DNA of 64,000 nucleotides from Lanius collurio (GCA_020086605.1 JACBWW010000044.1:6230368-6294367), one strand, 5' to 3'; numbered from the stretch's first letter, positions 21,721 to 37,117 are shown. Notes: generated by a model from the letters alone, not told the origin. Made by a program: numbers and translations.

Positions 21721-24700
21721 TGCAGCTTATCTCTGTTTGACTCCTTCAGGAAACCTGCTACGGATGCCAGAAGGCTTTCTAAAAAGACTCTGTAAGCTCC
21801 AGTGATGCAGCACAGCTCCTACTCTGCAGCAACAGGGATGGTTTAGTGTTGCACTGAGTTTATTGCATTAATATCTATCAGTACCAGCTTGTAGTGAAAG
21901 TTCCTATATCTGCTCTCTGGTGGTGTCTCTGTTTGCTTTTAAATCCCTGTGCTTAAATTTCTTTTGTCCCCTAATTAGTGTAGAGAGAAAGAGACACTGG
22001 GAACACCTCCCTGGTCGACACTTGGGTTTTATTTATCATTCGATGCTTTTTGCAATGAGCCTTTGAAAAGAGAAGCAAATGCAAGGAGACACACAGAGAA
22101 GCTCATTTACAGCTTTGCAATGAAAATCTGAGCACACATTATTAAATTTGTGATTCAACCGGCTCGTCATACTTCAGAAAATGAAAAAGAAAAACAAAAA
22201 ATAATTATTTAAAATGCGCTTGTCTGTGACTGCTCCATCAAAACTAGCATTCTTTTTTGCTAGCAAAGGCTCATTTAAGAAAAAATCTACCCATAAAATG
22301 AGAGTACTTCTTTACTGCTAAAAATTTGCTAGAGCTAAAACTCAGATTTAAAAAAGAATAAAATATTTCAAAAATTCCACTTTTATTCCCTTACTTATGT
22401 CAAGAAATAATAATTTCTAATGCCTAAAATAATTTCAAAAAGAAAGTAATATATTTCTTTTTAACTGAAATTGACATAATTTAGAATAACCCAGTTTATT
22501 TTAACACATATTTCAAAGCTTTAAGATTTTAAACTACAGCTTTCTTAACAAAAACAGCAACTGTGAATTAACAAAATGTTCTTAAAGGTGCAAAGATATC
22601 TTAGTCAGAACTCAGTTCTACATTACCTGAACAGATGGAATGCTTTGAGCACATCCTGATACTGTGGCATGACCTTCCCCTGTGTGTGTGGTTTTACCTG
22701 AAACCATTTCAGCCCTGGATCTGAATCACATGTGCAAACCAGTCATGAAACAAAGCTGGTCTGTCAACAGAACATAACATTTTAGGAAAAAAAATTCAAC
22801 TATTTACCAGGCATTTTTTTTGTGACTGAATTATATTTGTATTAGGATGCATCTGTGTGCCGTGCTGTGAATTAGCAGTCTGCCAAGATGACAGCTGTAA
22901 CATGCTCTGGAAAGTTGACCAGCACTGCACTAGAAAGGAATTTTATTTGTTGACAGCAGTTTCCAGCTACAGTTGAGACTAAGAAACTCAAATTACACAG
23001 CTAACTTATTTTGAGAAGCTTTTTTTTTTTTTTTTTATCAGACTGCAGCTTCTTTTAGTAATGACATTGAACACTGCACAATGCACTCAGGCTTCCTACA
23101 GCCCAGGCATACTTAAGAGCAGCCAGGTAGAGAAGATTTTATCCAAAAAATCATGTTGACCATTGACCATTTAACATTCACAGTGGGTTAAAAATAACAT
23201 TTTCAGAAGAACTAACTTTTTTTTTTTTTCTAAGTATTAGGGACACCTAAAAAGCTTTGCATTGGAAAATTTTGTGAGTGAGAACTTCAGCGCTCTCCAT
23301 GAAAGAGATGGGGAAGGTAATGGACATCGTACATCCTCTTTTTTTCTCCCTACCAGGCAGTCAGATTTGCTTAACTGTGACTCACACAACCCTCTTGTTG
23401 CTGCTTTATGCATTATTTGTGCTACTAGTTTGCTTCTCACAGCCTGTCAGCAGGCTTCCAATTAGGACTGAGTTTTAATTGGAACTGTGTACAATTAAGA
23501 GAGACAAAGATATTCACACTTTTTTTATGAGGGACGGACTCTACCTAGTGGCCATAGTGTGTGCCCACAAAGACCTCCAATTAAATCAAACCTGATACTT
23601 GGTTACTCAGGATTTAGGAAGGCAGCTGTCACAAGGTTTGTGCAGATGTTTTACAGGATTTAGAAGAGTAGATCTTGTGTGAGTGTGTAGTTTCAGCTTT
23701 GAACTTTTTTTCTGACTGTTTAGCACTAACACAAATTCTCTAATTAAAACTGGCATTGAAAACTTGTGGAGAAATTTCTCAGTTCTCTGTTGGCAGTTCA
23801 TGAAAATGATGAGAGGAGAAGAGGAAAAAAGACTTAAAAATGTTGTGTTGTCTCAAGTGACGAGAACACCTATGACAATGATTAAGTGCCACCTCAACAA
23901 GATATTTCCCTGCCAGAACTAGACTCTGCCTATCCTGCAGTGGCAGGAATTTTGTTACAAAAGCATGCATGCATTCCTCAATGAAATGTTAAAGACCAGC
24001 TCAAATTTTAACATCAACACAACAGATATCTCATGTATCATTTATAGTAAGTCCTTTTACATCTGGTGTCTTCCTTTACTCTTAGTGACAGATTCCCATG
24101 TTCAACACAGTGTTCAGCTTTTACTCATGGCACGGTAAAATGCTTCCAGAAGGATGCTGCTGTCTTCTACCCTCAAAATAGCCTCTGCCTTCCCCAGGTG
24201 ATTACTATCATCTTGTTTTGAATTTCCTTGACAGTTCAGGTGCCCAGAAACTCCTGGGCTCAGCAAACTCTGAGTAAATTCCCATACTGACAGAAGCAGT
24301 CTGTCTGTGTATGGCTGAGCCAAAGGGAGTGAAGGTGAGTCAAAGGTGCAGACAGAAATCACTCTGAGACATTAAAATTTTGGGAAAATTTTAAAACACC
24401 TGGTTCAGAACATCTGTGCCATCCATGACTGTTAAATAAAACAAAAAGTAGTGCTCCTGCTCTACACTGGGCTGTGCTGGAGACTTCTTTCTGACAACCC
24501 ATATGAGGCTATGTTTCAGATATGGGACCAAAGGAGCATGGACAACACGCTGGTGATTTATTATTGCTGAACACTGTTTGAACAGCATCTACACCTCCTC
24601 TGCTTCTCATGTTCTCTGAAATGAGCAGGTGGGGGTTGGAAAAGTGATGGGATTTGGCACAGTTTGGACTCATAGGGACCAAAACCAATATTCTGCATCA

Positions 24701-27700
24701 TCCAGGACTGTGCTCAGTGGTGAAATTGCAGGAGGTGGAGAGGAGCTCTTCCCAAAGTAGCCACTGCTTGGAGAATGCCTGCGCCCGTTTGCTGATGGGA
24801 GGTGGTGGGTGACTGACTGCATCACTTTTCTTTTTCTTCTTTTTACTCCCTCTTCATTTATTAGATAGTCTTTATCTGAACCCATGAGATTTTCATGCTT
24901 TTGCCATTCTGATTCTCTTCCCCAGCCCTCTGTTAGAAACAGAGACAGCAAGTGGCTAGACTATGAGGGATTTACTCAAATGAAAAAGAACAAATAAAGA
25001 CCCTCTTTCATCAAAAAGGCAAAGGAAAAAAAAGGCCAACAGAGGAACAGTGGACTGAGTACAGAAACATTTCTCAGCTGTGCTTGATGTTGGTAGCTGC
25101 AGCAAAAACGTTTGGAATCAGCCTACTGTAGGTTTGGGCAATAGAATTTTGGCCTGATTGTAATACCAAAATTCCAATCTTGACATGCAATATAACCAGG
25201 AATTTTTCTGTAATTGCTGACTTTCTATAGGCAATGTAGTACTCCCCAGCTATCTATGTTTTGGGGAACTATGGATATGGTTCAAGTTGAGTTAAATTAC
25301 ACTGGCCAGAAGTAACACAAGGCTGTATGTACGTTACCATGTGATTTAGAGCAAAAGGAGGAGATCTGCACAACAAAACATTTAGAGCTGACATTCACAT
25401 TACACAGATTCAGCGTGTTTTATTTAGATTAACCCTAGGCTGGTCCTGTGGACTGAAAGGCTGCAGGAGGTGCAGCATACTAGGAGACCCTCTGAATAGT
25501 AGGGTTTGGTGAAGCCTTTTCTAGAAAAAAAATCATCATCGTGGTCTTAAAGGGCTCCATGAAATGAATGTGTCATACATGGATATGACTGTGAAATTCC
25601 CTCTTGAGCCCAGCTGAAGTGGTAATACACCTGTGTTATCCGTTCAGAGATAGGCAGTTCCAGAGATTATTGTTAGTTTCTCCTGAAGCCACAAGTAATA
25701 CTGATTCCTTTCACTAAAATTTTAATTAAGTCTCACAAAATGTAAGCCATAATGTATTCCAATTGATTTTAAGAATTCATGGGGACCTACAGTAAAGGGT
25801 AGCAGTTCTTTTGTCTGGGGTGAGACACGTCTTTTTATGTGGTCTTTGGACAGGTCCTGTCCTCCTGCCACCTGACATTTGGGAGACATTACTTTCTAGA
25901 GGTCTAAAAAGGCTGGCCAGATTTACCAAACTCGTTTGTGTTTATCTGCTGTTGTGTTTTTGGTGTGTTCCTGTTGAGGGAAGGGCTGTTGGAAGGCAAT
26001 GAATTGATCCTGCATTCAGGTGAAGGTGCTGCAGGGCAGAACACATTGGCTTTAACCACGGTTTCCAGGGTGACTGCTGTAAGTGATTTCTAGGTGATAC
26101 AACTGGACAGTGTTCCTCTAAGCAAACAGTAGCATTCAGCTGGGAACATCCAGCCTAAGGTCCCTGAGCCATACGTTAGTGAGATGAAATGTTTGTGGTC
26201 ACTGGGAACTGCTGGCAGACCACGTCTGAGATCAGTATCTCAAAAAAACAGAAAGTGCACAGGAATTTTTTTGCCTTTTTTTCTTTTCCGTTTACTTATG
26301 TAGAATGTCTGAGAGAGAATGTAAATAAAGAACATGTGCTGATGTCTCTTTGGCTTTTTCTCCATTAAATCTCTCAATTTCCAGCTGCTGGGGATGTGAA
26401 GCAGTGCCAGAGGGCAGGGCCCTGTCCCAGAGCGCTCTGATTTTCACAGGTAAGGGAATTCAGTCATCAAGTTCCTCTTACAATGCCATCAGTACAGTGA
26501 GGAAAACAGTCATTTTGGTCAGTAAAATAACCCTTTTGATAGAGTTTGGACCAGAGATCTAGACAGACTGTCTAAATGTTGGTGTCCATCTGTTCTTCTA
26601 GGGCTGACAGATACCCCTGGGGACCCTACAGAGATCCCAGTCCTCCAACATGCAACTGCTGCAGGGTGAGCTATCCCACCCTCCTGAGATGGCAGCAGGG
26701 TCTTACACAGCCAGAGTCAGCCCCAGCACCTGCTCACGTCCACGCATTTTCAGTGTGACTTGTCTAATAAGTATTAATTATTTCTGTGTATAGCTCTTTC
26801 AGTAGTTACCACAGAGTGGTACCATTTTACACACCGTAGAGGAGGTTAATGACATGAAATATCACAAGCACTGTATCATAATTACATCAGTCATTAAACC
26901 TCTAATGGAATGTTTGAAATATGGGAGAGAAAAAAGCTCATCTTGCTGTTCTCTCATGCTCCAAGATGCCTTGTACATTTTCATATTTGCTGGACTCAGG
27001 AGAGGCCAAGGATGTTAAACTTCATGTAGAAATGAAGCTGGCAAATCAGTGGTGTGTTTCATCTAATTTCTCGCCTCTGAAGTTAGCTAGATTTGTAGGG
27101 AGAATTATTGTGATGTCTGAAGAGTGGCCTGGCTGGAGACAGAGGATGTGCTGGCTTCGTTCTCTCCGGTCAGTGGTTGGTTTTATACGTGTGGAGGTGC
27201 CAGTTCAGCCTTTTGTGTCTTTATTTCTTCTGCCATATACCTTCCTTAGTGACTGCAAGTGACTGAATTTCAGCACAGAGCTGTAGGGTCAGGACAATGA
27301 GGCCCTGTTTTGCTGCTGTTGTACCAAACATCCCTCCAAAGCCAGAGAGGCCACGAGTTAGTGACCACTTGGAGTGTTTCTTTTAGTGCAAAATTGCTGT
27401 GGTGTGAACACCTGGATTTAGTCTTCATTTCATCTTCATTTTAACACTGCTAAATACATAAGTAAATTTTCCCTGAATTTTATGCCCAGTGGCAGTTCAA
27501 ATTACTTTCTCAACCACAGAAATTGAAAGCTGCTGAAGAATCAGCAGGGTGGGTTTCACACTTCAGTCAGCCTGCTAAATGTTTTGGGCTTATCACACAT
27601 ATGAATTTTGAAATACTGATTTAAGAAAACCAAAACATAAATAACATACATTCTCATTGAAACGTTTTCTTTCAGTTTTTAAATTTCAGAAGTGTAAGGA

Positions 27701-30700
27701 GAAAAATCTTGAAAACATGTCTTGTTTGCCAAAAAATGTAATGATATTTAAGTGGAAAAGAATTGTGATCTGATATTTAAAGAAATCATCCTTGGTCATT
27801 TGTTTTCAACATTTTGTGGGTTTATTTATTTTTAATTAATTTTGTAATAAAAATTCAGTTTCCTCGGTAGCTTTCAATTTCTGTGTCTGATAAACATAAA
27901 TCACATTTTTGTAGATTAAAACCCAAATATTTTTTTAACAATAATGATTAAATCTGCTATTTTAAATTAACAGATTACACTAAATAATGTGTTTTATTTA
28001 GTATAAATATTAGTAAATATTAAATTATTAAAGATTTTTAAGCACACATTTCTTTGATCAGTGGGCTTGCTTGATATTTTCACTCAAATAATTCAAAAAT
28101 TATTCTTGTAACTACACAAAAACATATTTATTGTCCTGAATAGTTTTATTATTAAGAATTGTTAGTAAGTTTAAATTGATCAGAAGTTTCTGAAATTTTT
28201 GGGATAAAACCTAGAAGTTCAATTATGTGAAGGGGAAGGAAGAAAAAAAAGGATTTGGGGGGAAGTTATGAAGGAAAAGCTAAGGAACGGAATGCATTCA
28301 TAAGCAACAGGGATGAAACACAGAAAGGGATACTATTGAAAGACCACTCTCAATATATCACTCTGTTTTAAATGGTTTCTTGGTATTCCCATTAGTTGTA
28401 GATATCATTAGGAAAATAAAAAAGCCACAAAGAAAATTATTTTTATGAACTTTTTTATTTTTTAAAAATGTTGCTGATTTATGTTTTCATGTAAAAGTCT
28501 TAATATCTTGATTTTTTTTTTAATGTTATAGCACTAGTACCCCTATAAGGTTAGATGATGCTGGTTTTCTCAGGAAAACATGATTTTTTTTAAAACAAAA
28601 GCGCAAAACTGTCAGAAAAACTTGGTAACATACCTGTTTTTCCCATTATGATTCCTTTATCAGAGAATTACACATTTTGTAGTTTTATGCTGATTTGAAA
28701 ACAAAAAGAAAGCTTGGAGAAAATTCCTATAACACTCTTCATCTTCATCGCCTTTATTAATTAGTGTTTACAAAGAGTTCTGTGACCGAATTTCTGTGCA
28801 CTCAAATATTTGGTTGAAAACCTCTGCTGATATTAACAAAAGAAACTCAAACCAAATCAAACAAACAAAGAAAAAAAAAAAAAAAAAAAACAGCCAAAGA
28901 AACAAACAGAAAGGAGCACCCTCCATTTTGGGATTTATTGTCAGGTATTGTTAATGTTTCATTTTAACTATGCTAACCTGGAAATTATGTGGCAAGGGCA
29001 TAATGGTGGCATAATGACACCAGATAAATACACTGAGTAATACTTGCAACATCTTCTGACACATTTCATGATGTTTAGGGTTGGTTAGGTTTTGGGTGCT
29101 TTCTCTGTTTTTACATAAACTATTTAGGAAATACCATTAAGGAGAAAAGTAGAATGATCTCCTCTGAAGTGTGAACTTTGGTGAAAAACCCATCTTGGGG
29201 GTCAGAAATGTACTCCTGTAGCTCCTGTTTCACATGCCTTAAGACTCCTGTAGAATTATGAAATTGTCTTTTCCATTTTCCCTGAGTAATCAATCGTAGC
29301 ACGCGTGTGCCGCTGCATTGGTATTGGTATTTATGCTGCATCTAAATCTGCAAAAACAGAGCAGTAAATCACATCTTCTTTATGTGGATAACAGTGATTG
29401 CTACTTAAATTTCACTTCACCAAAAGATCCCTGCCTTGGGCTGTTCCCTGAGCAGGGTAATTAGCAAAAATGGGGCCTTCTGTAAAGTATTGATTAATTG
29501 ACACAGTCAGAAATCTGAACCTTTCAGCACATAATGAACTGATAATTCCTTGAGTGGGATGTGCCCTGTGCTTGTGAAATTTCAGACTGCAAGCATTTAA
29601 CCAGTACTGTGAGAATGAGTGGTGTGGCTTTTTTTCCTAATTTTTATATTTTTATTATCTATATGTTTTTCAGCTACACCTGATGGAGCAGGAATGAGGC
29701 CAAAAGCTGGTTTTTGTCAGCTTTTATTTTCTTTTCTTTCCTCAGCTTCTCTGCTTGTAGCTAGTCCTCTAAGGTAATTTCATGTGTGTTTTTCTCCTCT
29801 TCTGCTTTCTTAAGCATAATGCTGATCCAATCTTATAATGGAAAGAAGAGCCACAGAAAATGTTTTTCAAGAATCAGCGGAGTCCTCAGGACTTTTAAGT
29901 GCTTTCCTGATGAATAATGTAGCTGATTTGACAGCAAAACTCGAGCTATGGCATGCCTTGATCAGAAAACAAAAAATGTAAGCGCTTCTAGAAATACTAG
30001 AGTGGTGTTTCTTCCCTAATATTTTGTATTTTTTCAGAACTAAAATCAGGATTTATTTTGCAAGAGGGAAGTAACTCTTGAAATTTCTGACAAAAATTTC
30101 TTACAACTCCATTTTTTATAAATAGCTGACTGTTTTATAGTTTAGTGTTTTTAGTGCTTAGTGTCTTCTTTCTCTGAAGAAGAAGGAATTCTTCTCTTGG
30201 GCTGTGAAATTAGGAATTCAGCTACTTGAGGACATGGGTCTGCAATTTGCAATTAATAATTTTTTGGTGAGTCATGATTGGTTTAATTTTGTGCTTATAA
30301 AAAATATGTGAGCTTTCAAAGATATTTTAACCTTCATTTTTCTTTTGGTCTATAGCTGTCTCTGAAATTTATTGGTAAAGCTGTAACCATAAATTTTTGG
30401 CAATAGGCAATTTACATTGCATAAGTTAATTACATTCACTGTGTTATCTACACTCATTAATGAGATACTTTCTAAAACTAATTAGATGTCCTTGCCTAGT
30501 TGCAAAAATCTTTTAAAGGCATTTATAATTCAATGTTCACTGCTTTTTCTGTATTACCGAGTATGAAAGAGGAACCAAATCACCCATTTCTGTCCCCTTT
30601 ATCTGAAACAAAATTATTTCCACTTTCTGTCTAGGGACTGGTTGCGGTATCCAGCTTCAGCCACCTTGTTTAATCTTCACTTTCATTTGGTGACAATAAT

Positions 30701-33700
30701 GAGGTTTCTGCTAAAGGAAAATTGGGGGAAAAAAAGGCATATTCAACTGTTACTCTTCACTGAGCAGCACCAAGAAAGACACAACTCCTGTACACAGGGG
30801 GCAGTTTGCAAATGCAGCTCAGTCTGGTTTCAAAGAGCATAAGGAATGACCTCTGTGTAATTACCCTATTTGAATTCCATTTCTAAATTCAGACTGCGCC
30901 ATTTCTCATAACTTTTGCCTCACAGAAAGACATTTTTTTCTGCTCAGTCTTATCAGAGTAATTTACTTTCTGTATGTATTTTGATGACAGGTACACTCTA
31001 AATATTGGGATTTCCTCTTAGACTTGATAACTTCACATGCTTTTGATGCCAAAGTCATTCTGCTGGATGTTTAATTAGAGGACATCAAAGAGGGTTATTT
31101 ACATTTAATTCTGTAGTTAGCGTTTGGCCTTCTCAGTTTTATGCCAGGCTTACAATACAACATCCTCGCTGTCTAGCATCAATTTAACTTGTAAATAATT
31201 CATCTAATTAATTCACTTGATAAGCCTCCCTGTCTCATTTTATGACTTTGTTCTCAACCAAGCTGCCAAAATCTAGCTACACTGGCAAGGCTCAGCAAAA
31301 ATAAAATACTTTGAAAGTTGTGTCAGTGCCCCAAGGTGGGTGTGACAGGTGACACATCTCTGATGCTTCATAAAGCTTAACTGTTTGCAAAGAAAGTGTT
31401 AACCATCAGTACAAAAATGACTTCTAGGCTTGAATCATTCATATCCCCTAAAAAAGCTTATGGGATATGGTCATGGACTTACTGACCCTTGGACCTGAGC
31501 TGGAATGGGCAGTCCTACATTGCCATGTTCCCTGGGCCTCTCAAAGCCTCACAGCCCTGGTCTAAAGAGGAGTTGTTTCAGTGACATCGTGGGCTGCTCC
31601 AGCAGGAAACAGAAAGTCAGACACAGTCAAGAGGAAGTTCAGTAAAAGAACTCATCCAATATAATGGCAAAAAAAAATTCCTACTCAGCAACTTTTTTTT
31701 CTCTCGTTATTTAAATAGTGAAATCCATGACAGCTTGTTCGACTGTCTGTCCTTCCCTTCCTACAAAGGGTCATGGGTCTTTTGTTTATCAAGCAAGGCT
31801 ATTGTAAAACACTGTCATGACAAAGTCTTTTTCCCTTCAGTCATTTGCTGCAGGGCAGCATCCATGCTTTGAGAAGTCAGCAAAAGAGAATTTTTGGATA
31901 AAATTCTGAGGGCAGGTTCAGCCTTTTTATAGCAAACCTTCCTGTCTCACTCTTGCTTCCAGCTCTCTGCTGGCTCATCCCACTGAAAACATATTTTGGG
32001 CTGTATTGTCCAGTGGAAAAGACAGTTAATGTGCAGAAGGGGTGCAATGGATGATGGAGATGGTAACAGTGTTTGTTTCAAATGGATTTCCAAATATGTT
32101 CTGTTTGTGTGGAGGTACCTATGAACTCAGAGTATTTATTCTGCTGGAAGAACTCTCAGCTGGTAAATCCTGGCTCTCTGCTCCAGCTGCCTTACCAGCC
32201 CCTCCCAACCCTGGCTTATATGGTGGATGTGTCCAGCTGAAGAGCATCAGTCCTTCAGGAGAAAGGCTGGATGGAAACAAAACATCTCAAACCAAGGCTT
32301 CCCCTTGAAGACCTTTGCAGATTTTGTCTGTGAATGTCAGAAGCACGAGGGCACGAGGCTTCAGCAATCAGCAGTATTTTCACATTGCTGCAAAGGGAGC
32401 TCTCCACACAATATCCACACAAGCCATTTGCAGTAAATAAGCCATTTGCCCCATTTTACAGTCAGCAAGCAGTGTGGCACATGGAACTATGAACAGAGGG
32501 AAACAGTAAAAACAATAATCACTTACCCAGACAGAAAATACCAAATTGGTTGAGTTGCCACATGATTGAGGTGTTTGTATTGGGAGGAAATAGTGAGTCT
32601 TATGTCCCTAAGCCAATTCAGAATACAGTTGTAGAATATGTCTGAAAAGACAAATAAAAGACTGAGGAAACCTGCCCTGTGACTCGGCATTTTTTTTTGC
32701 AATACAGGTAGAATTAGGTCAGAAGCTGCGGACTGGATGGTGTTACAACTGCTGCTTTTCTCTAACTGCACTCTCTGAAGTGTTGGTTTCACAGGGTTCA
32801 GATGCTGAGCCAATTAAATTCCTTTAATATGTTGCATCAATATTATGCACTCATTTAGAGAGGGAAAGAGGAAATTGACTGATCTCATGTTCTAAACACT
32901 AAACAACTGGAGTTGAGTAGAAATGATCCCCAATTCACAGGTTTATTTATTTCTTCATTATTTTAATGAAGAAATGGCTTGTGGTGTAAAACACATTTTG
33001 CAGAGTCCTGTGATAATAGAGCAGGGTGGTGAAGTCCCATCAGAACTGATGACATCAAGGAGCCCCACACAATCCAAGCAGCAGCACTGCCCTGGGTGGG
33101 CAAATCCCTGGAAATGATTTTGGAGGAATCAGAGAGAGTCCCTCTGCCCAGCTGCCATTGGCCCTCATGAATAAGTATGTCCATGTGTGCAATGACTTTG
33201 AAGATCTGATTCTTGCAGCAGACTTCCACAGCACTGACCTCTGATGTTCCACAGTGGAGGCTTGGACAACTGGCTGCTTGGAAAACCAGCAGACCAGGCA
33301 AACTGAGAAGCTGGAAGAATGATACCAACTGGATTTCCTGAGAGGTTCAGGTGCCATCCAGCGAAGACTAACAAGATCCTCAGTAAGAGAAGCTGAACAG
33401 CAAAGTAAAGGAGTGAAGAGCTGCTGTTGGAAGATCCTTTCATGAGGAAGGAACTTGTGCCTCCTGCAAATGAGAAGTGTATGTTCTGACCATAATAAGA
33501 TGAGTCTGATGTGGAAAGTTGCCAGGTGAATTGAAAGGAGGTAATTTTGACACAACAAAAGTGGAGTATTTCAACTCAAGTTCAATAGATTCAACACTCA
33601 ACTCTTGTGAGTGTTTCCTGAGTTGTATTTTCAGCAAGTATTACTGAGGTTAGATCCAGAACATGTCTCTATCTCAGGGAAAAGCTTTTACTGCTCCCAG

Positions 33701-35530
33701 CATGTTGCTGCAAAGACTTGTTTCAAGTCAGTATCTTTTGTGGAAAGAGAATAGACAGGCAGGAATTCAGAAATATTTCTGACAAACTCTTGCTGCACAA
33801 TCAAAATATTTTAAAAAGCTGTTTTTCCTTTGAAAAAATATGATGGTATTGCAGGTATTTTCTAAGAAAAATATAGATTTAAAGTAAATATATGTTTCTC
33901 AATCTCTTTGGAAAATCTCACTTCTTGTCCCTGCCCTGAAGTGTTAAATATTGGTGGGAAAACAAAAAAAAAATCAGCACTTAGCTGTTCCTGTGAAGGA
34001 ATTTTCCTAAGGGATGCAGAAGGAAATGCTTCCTGCTCAGCTAGCTATGTGAAGGTTTGAACATATACAAAGAAATGACCAATTATTCCTGAGAGGTACT
34101 TATGTATTTTATGAAGGGAATCAATTTCTCTAATGTGTTGACAGCAGCTTATTGCTTGTTAATATATTTAAAAGGCACTTGAGAGACAATTGGCTGCATT
34201 GACTGCAGAGGAAAAAATTATCACCTGTAGCAAAAGATGGGGAGGATTGCAGGTTGTCCAAGTATTGGTTACTTTGAATGGACTCGGGCTCAGTTTTTTT
34301 AAACTGTTACTAATGGGAATTTAGATTGCAGCTGCGTGAAATGAATCTATTGGATTTCTTTTGAAATTAATCTATTGGGCATCTTTCTGCAATGTACAAG
34401 CTCTGTGCTAACTGGGTAATGGCTTCTTGTTACAATTCAATCTGCACTGGGGATATTCAGGAAATAAAGAGATAAAATGGGATGTCAGATAGCAAGAATG
34501 GGGGAATTGTAACTTCAACTGCAGAAAACCCCAAACCAACAACAACAAAGGTCTACCATACCCAAACACCCAACACTCACTGGGATGCAGGGGCTGCAGC
34601 CAAACTGGGGCCCCACAGGCTGTTATCTCCCCAAAACATCCCTGTCCTGCAGAAAATGTCCCCACTGAGTCCTGCCCTGTTGTGGTGTCATGGCTTTTGT
34701 AGCATTAAGCTGAGATGTTCCAAGGGATGGCACTGCAGCAGCTCAGGCTGCAGCCAGCTGAGGCTTGCCCATCTATCCCCAGTGTCCCAGCTCTTTCCAG
34801 AGCCACTCCTGGCACTGGTTCTGACACAGCAAATCTCCAGCTGTGTGAGGTACCAGTGAAAGCAGGACAGAAAGTGTCTGAGTTCCTCCATGCCTCAGCT
34901 CCAGGGACTGAGGAGCCCATGGCCCCCTTTGGTGCAAAGCCCCTCCACCAGGTTATACCAGCCAGAAGCACAATTCCTTTTGTATATGCATTTTTCAGTC
35001 TGAAGGGTTGTTTTCCACAAGGAACTCTTAATTTTATTAATCTCCCTCTTTGGATGGTTATAAACATAATTCTTCCTTTGGTCTTTCAAAATCCTGCCAA
35101 ATAGACATACCTTCTTTCACTCTGTCTTGTTTTCTCCTTCTACTCCATCCCCACCTGCTTTTCTTCACTATTCTTTTGTCATTTCAGACAAGATTAATGA
35201 TACTGGTGGGCCTGGAGTATTCTTGAAATAAATGGCTTCTTTTATTGTACCATTCTAAGCATCATTTTGGATTTTAATCATTTGGTTTTTGCCTCTCAAC
35301 CCCCCTCTGACAAACCATCCCTCCTGGATATATGCAGTGTGTGAGATTTGTGTGAAGCTGCAAGTCACTTCAGTGCTGTTTTCCACTACTCATCAATAAA
35401 ATAAGAAATAAACTCAAAAATCACCCAAGAAATATTTTCTGTTGCTGTGATGAATGCTCAGTAGCTTCTCTGCATAAAATCAGACTCAGTGTGAATGTCA
35501 AGAATTATCTTCTTTTTTTAAAGGGGGGAA
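21721..35530. other. Intergenic or large-intron DNA, nothing recognised
   Basis: The composition is ordinary AT-rich vertebrate non-coding DNA with poly-A and poly-T runs (for example 23,022-23,037 and 28,871-28,890). Open frames are short, isolated and without domain similarity or splice context. No tRNA, snRNA or transposon coding region was seen. Confidence 0.55.
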
Positions 35531-35539
35531 AGATTCTGC

Positions 35540-35602
35540 CTGTGCAGGAGGTTGGATTAGATGAGCTCCAGTGGTCTCTACCATTTTTGTGTGATCCTGT
35601 GA
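35540..35602 (+). mobile_element. CR1 LINE tail fragment
   Basis: The motif GAGGTTGGATTAGATGAGCT, a diverged middle and a GTGTGATCCTGTGA tail match the terminal 60 bases of CR1 elements on the plus strand. Confidence 0.75.
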
Positions 35603-35949
35603 AAAGGAAAGTTGTGACATCGTATTTTTAGAACTTCACGGGGAAGAACCTGGGCAAATTTTTTCAGAAAAGTTAACAGAGGAAGAGGCAGGATTATTCC
35701 TGGTCATGGCGCCACTCGAAAGTTGGTTGTTGGGTGCTTTTTTCTTAGCTTTTCCTTTCCAAACAGGAATAAAATCAAGGCCCTTAAAATTCTTTTTAGA
35801 TAAGATAAAATAAATGAAATAAAATAAGGACATTGAATTGAAACATGGAGGGACACAAACCACTTCAACACATGCAAAGTGTTCAAAAGAGTACGTGAGT
35901 GAAATCTGACAAAGTGCAAGATTAAAAACTATACAGTCTCAGGTTTTGA

Positions 35950-36460
35950 GTCAAAACTTCAGGAGGAAACACTCAGGAAGGCGTGTCTCCTACGAAGGAA
36001 AAAGGGCATTGCCTTTTCCTCCATCAATGAGAAAAATGGGTCACAAGAAGTCAAATGGGAAAACGAAACCAAACTGTTTATTAACACACAAACAAAACAG
36101 GGTAGAACAGGATAAAGAAAAACATCACAATACAACAAATTCCTGGAGAGGAAACAGACACATGGGCTTGGACCAGCTGGGGCCATCCTGCGTGCCCGTT
36201 GGGGCTGACCCTGCAGGCTTCCCTGACCGGCGAGGAGTGAAAGGAGGCAGTGAGGCAAGGGGAAGGAAAGGGAAAAAAGAACAAGAAAAAAACCAACAGA
36301 ACCTTTTCCCAGCTAGCTGGAACACAAAGGAAGCCAAAAAGCAGCACAGCACTCCCGGGGCACTCCCTCCCAAACCCTGCTGAGCCCCTAAGCCGTTGGG
36401 CTGAGACATTCAATGCCCCCTCAGGTCCGTGGCTCTGGCCCCCAAGGCCAGTGTAAAGGC
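35950..36460 (-). mobile_element. Possible LTR-like element
   Basis: On the minus strand a GC-richer segment is followed by a TTAATAAACAG polyadenylation-type motif (near 36,085) and a T-rich tail, as in the R-U5 part of avian endogenous retroviral LTRs. Terminal TG/CA ends and target-site duplications were not established. A degenerate retrocopy 3' end is an alternative. Confidence 0.35.
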
Positions 36461-37117
36461 AGAGCGTCCTTGGGCACTGAGCGGCTTCATAATGCTACCC
36501 CAGCACACAGAGGTTCATTGGTTTCCTTTTATCTATTCTGAGCTCATTAGTTCACCACAGAGTAAATGAAATTAGAATCCAGTTCTTCTCCCTCATGAAG
36601 ACCATGTTTTCCTGGAGAGCAGACAAGGAATATCTTATTTTTTTTCTTTCAAGTGTGACAGAAGTCTTCAGTTAAACTCCATGTTGCCCCAAACCATCTT
36701 ATCCTCTCCAGTCAGGGTTTGTTCTTTGTCAGCACTTTACCTGGCTGGAGGTCGGCATTGCAGGAAGAGAGGGATGTTGACCTTGTACATCTCAGATCAC
36801 CTTGCTCTCTGCCACTCTGCTTTTTGAATGGGGGACATGCTAATTGATGACACTTTAGTCACAAAGTCTGGTGATCTGATGTTCCTGCTTGTACCAACCT
36901 TTTTATCTGCCTTGGATGTGGCAGGACATGGAGATACAGCTAAAGGATCAGCACTCTATTTTTAAAAATAGGCTTTGTGCCAGGAATATAGTAACAGGAG
37001 ACTGTCCTTGTTGTTGAGAAAATGATAAAAGATGGTTGTTTTTCTTAATTATTTTGATCAAATGATCAAAATTTGTTGCAGAAAAAAAGGAATATGACAC
37101 GTAGGAAAAAAAAAAAG

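Noticed and set aside
35946..36460. Open frames on both strands of up to 145 residues
   Set aside because: No recognisable domain or conserved pattern; the region looks more like an LTR or retrocopy end.
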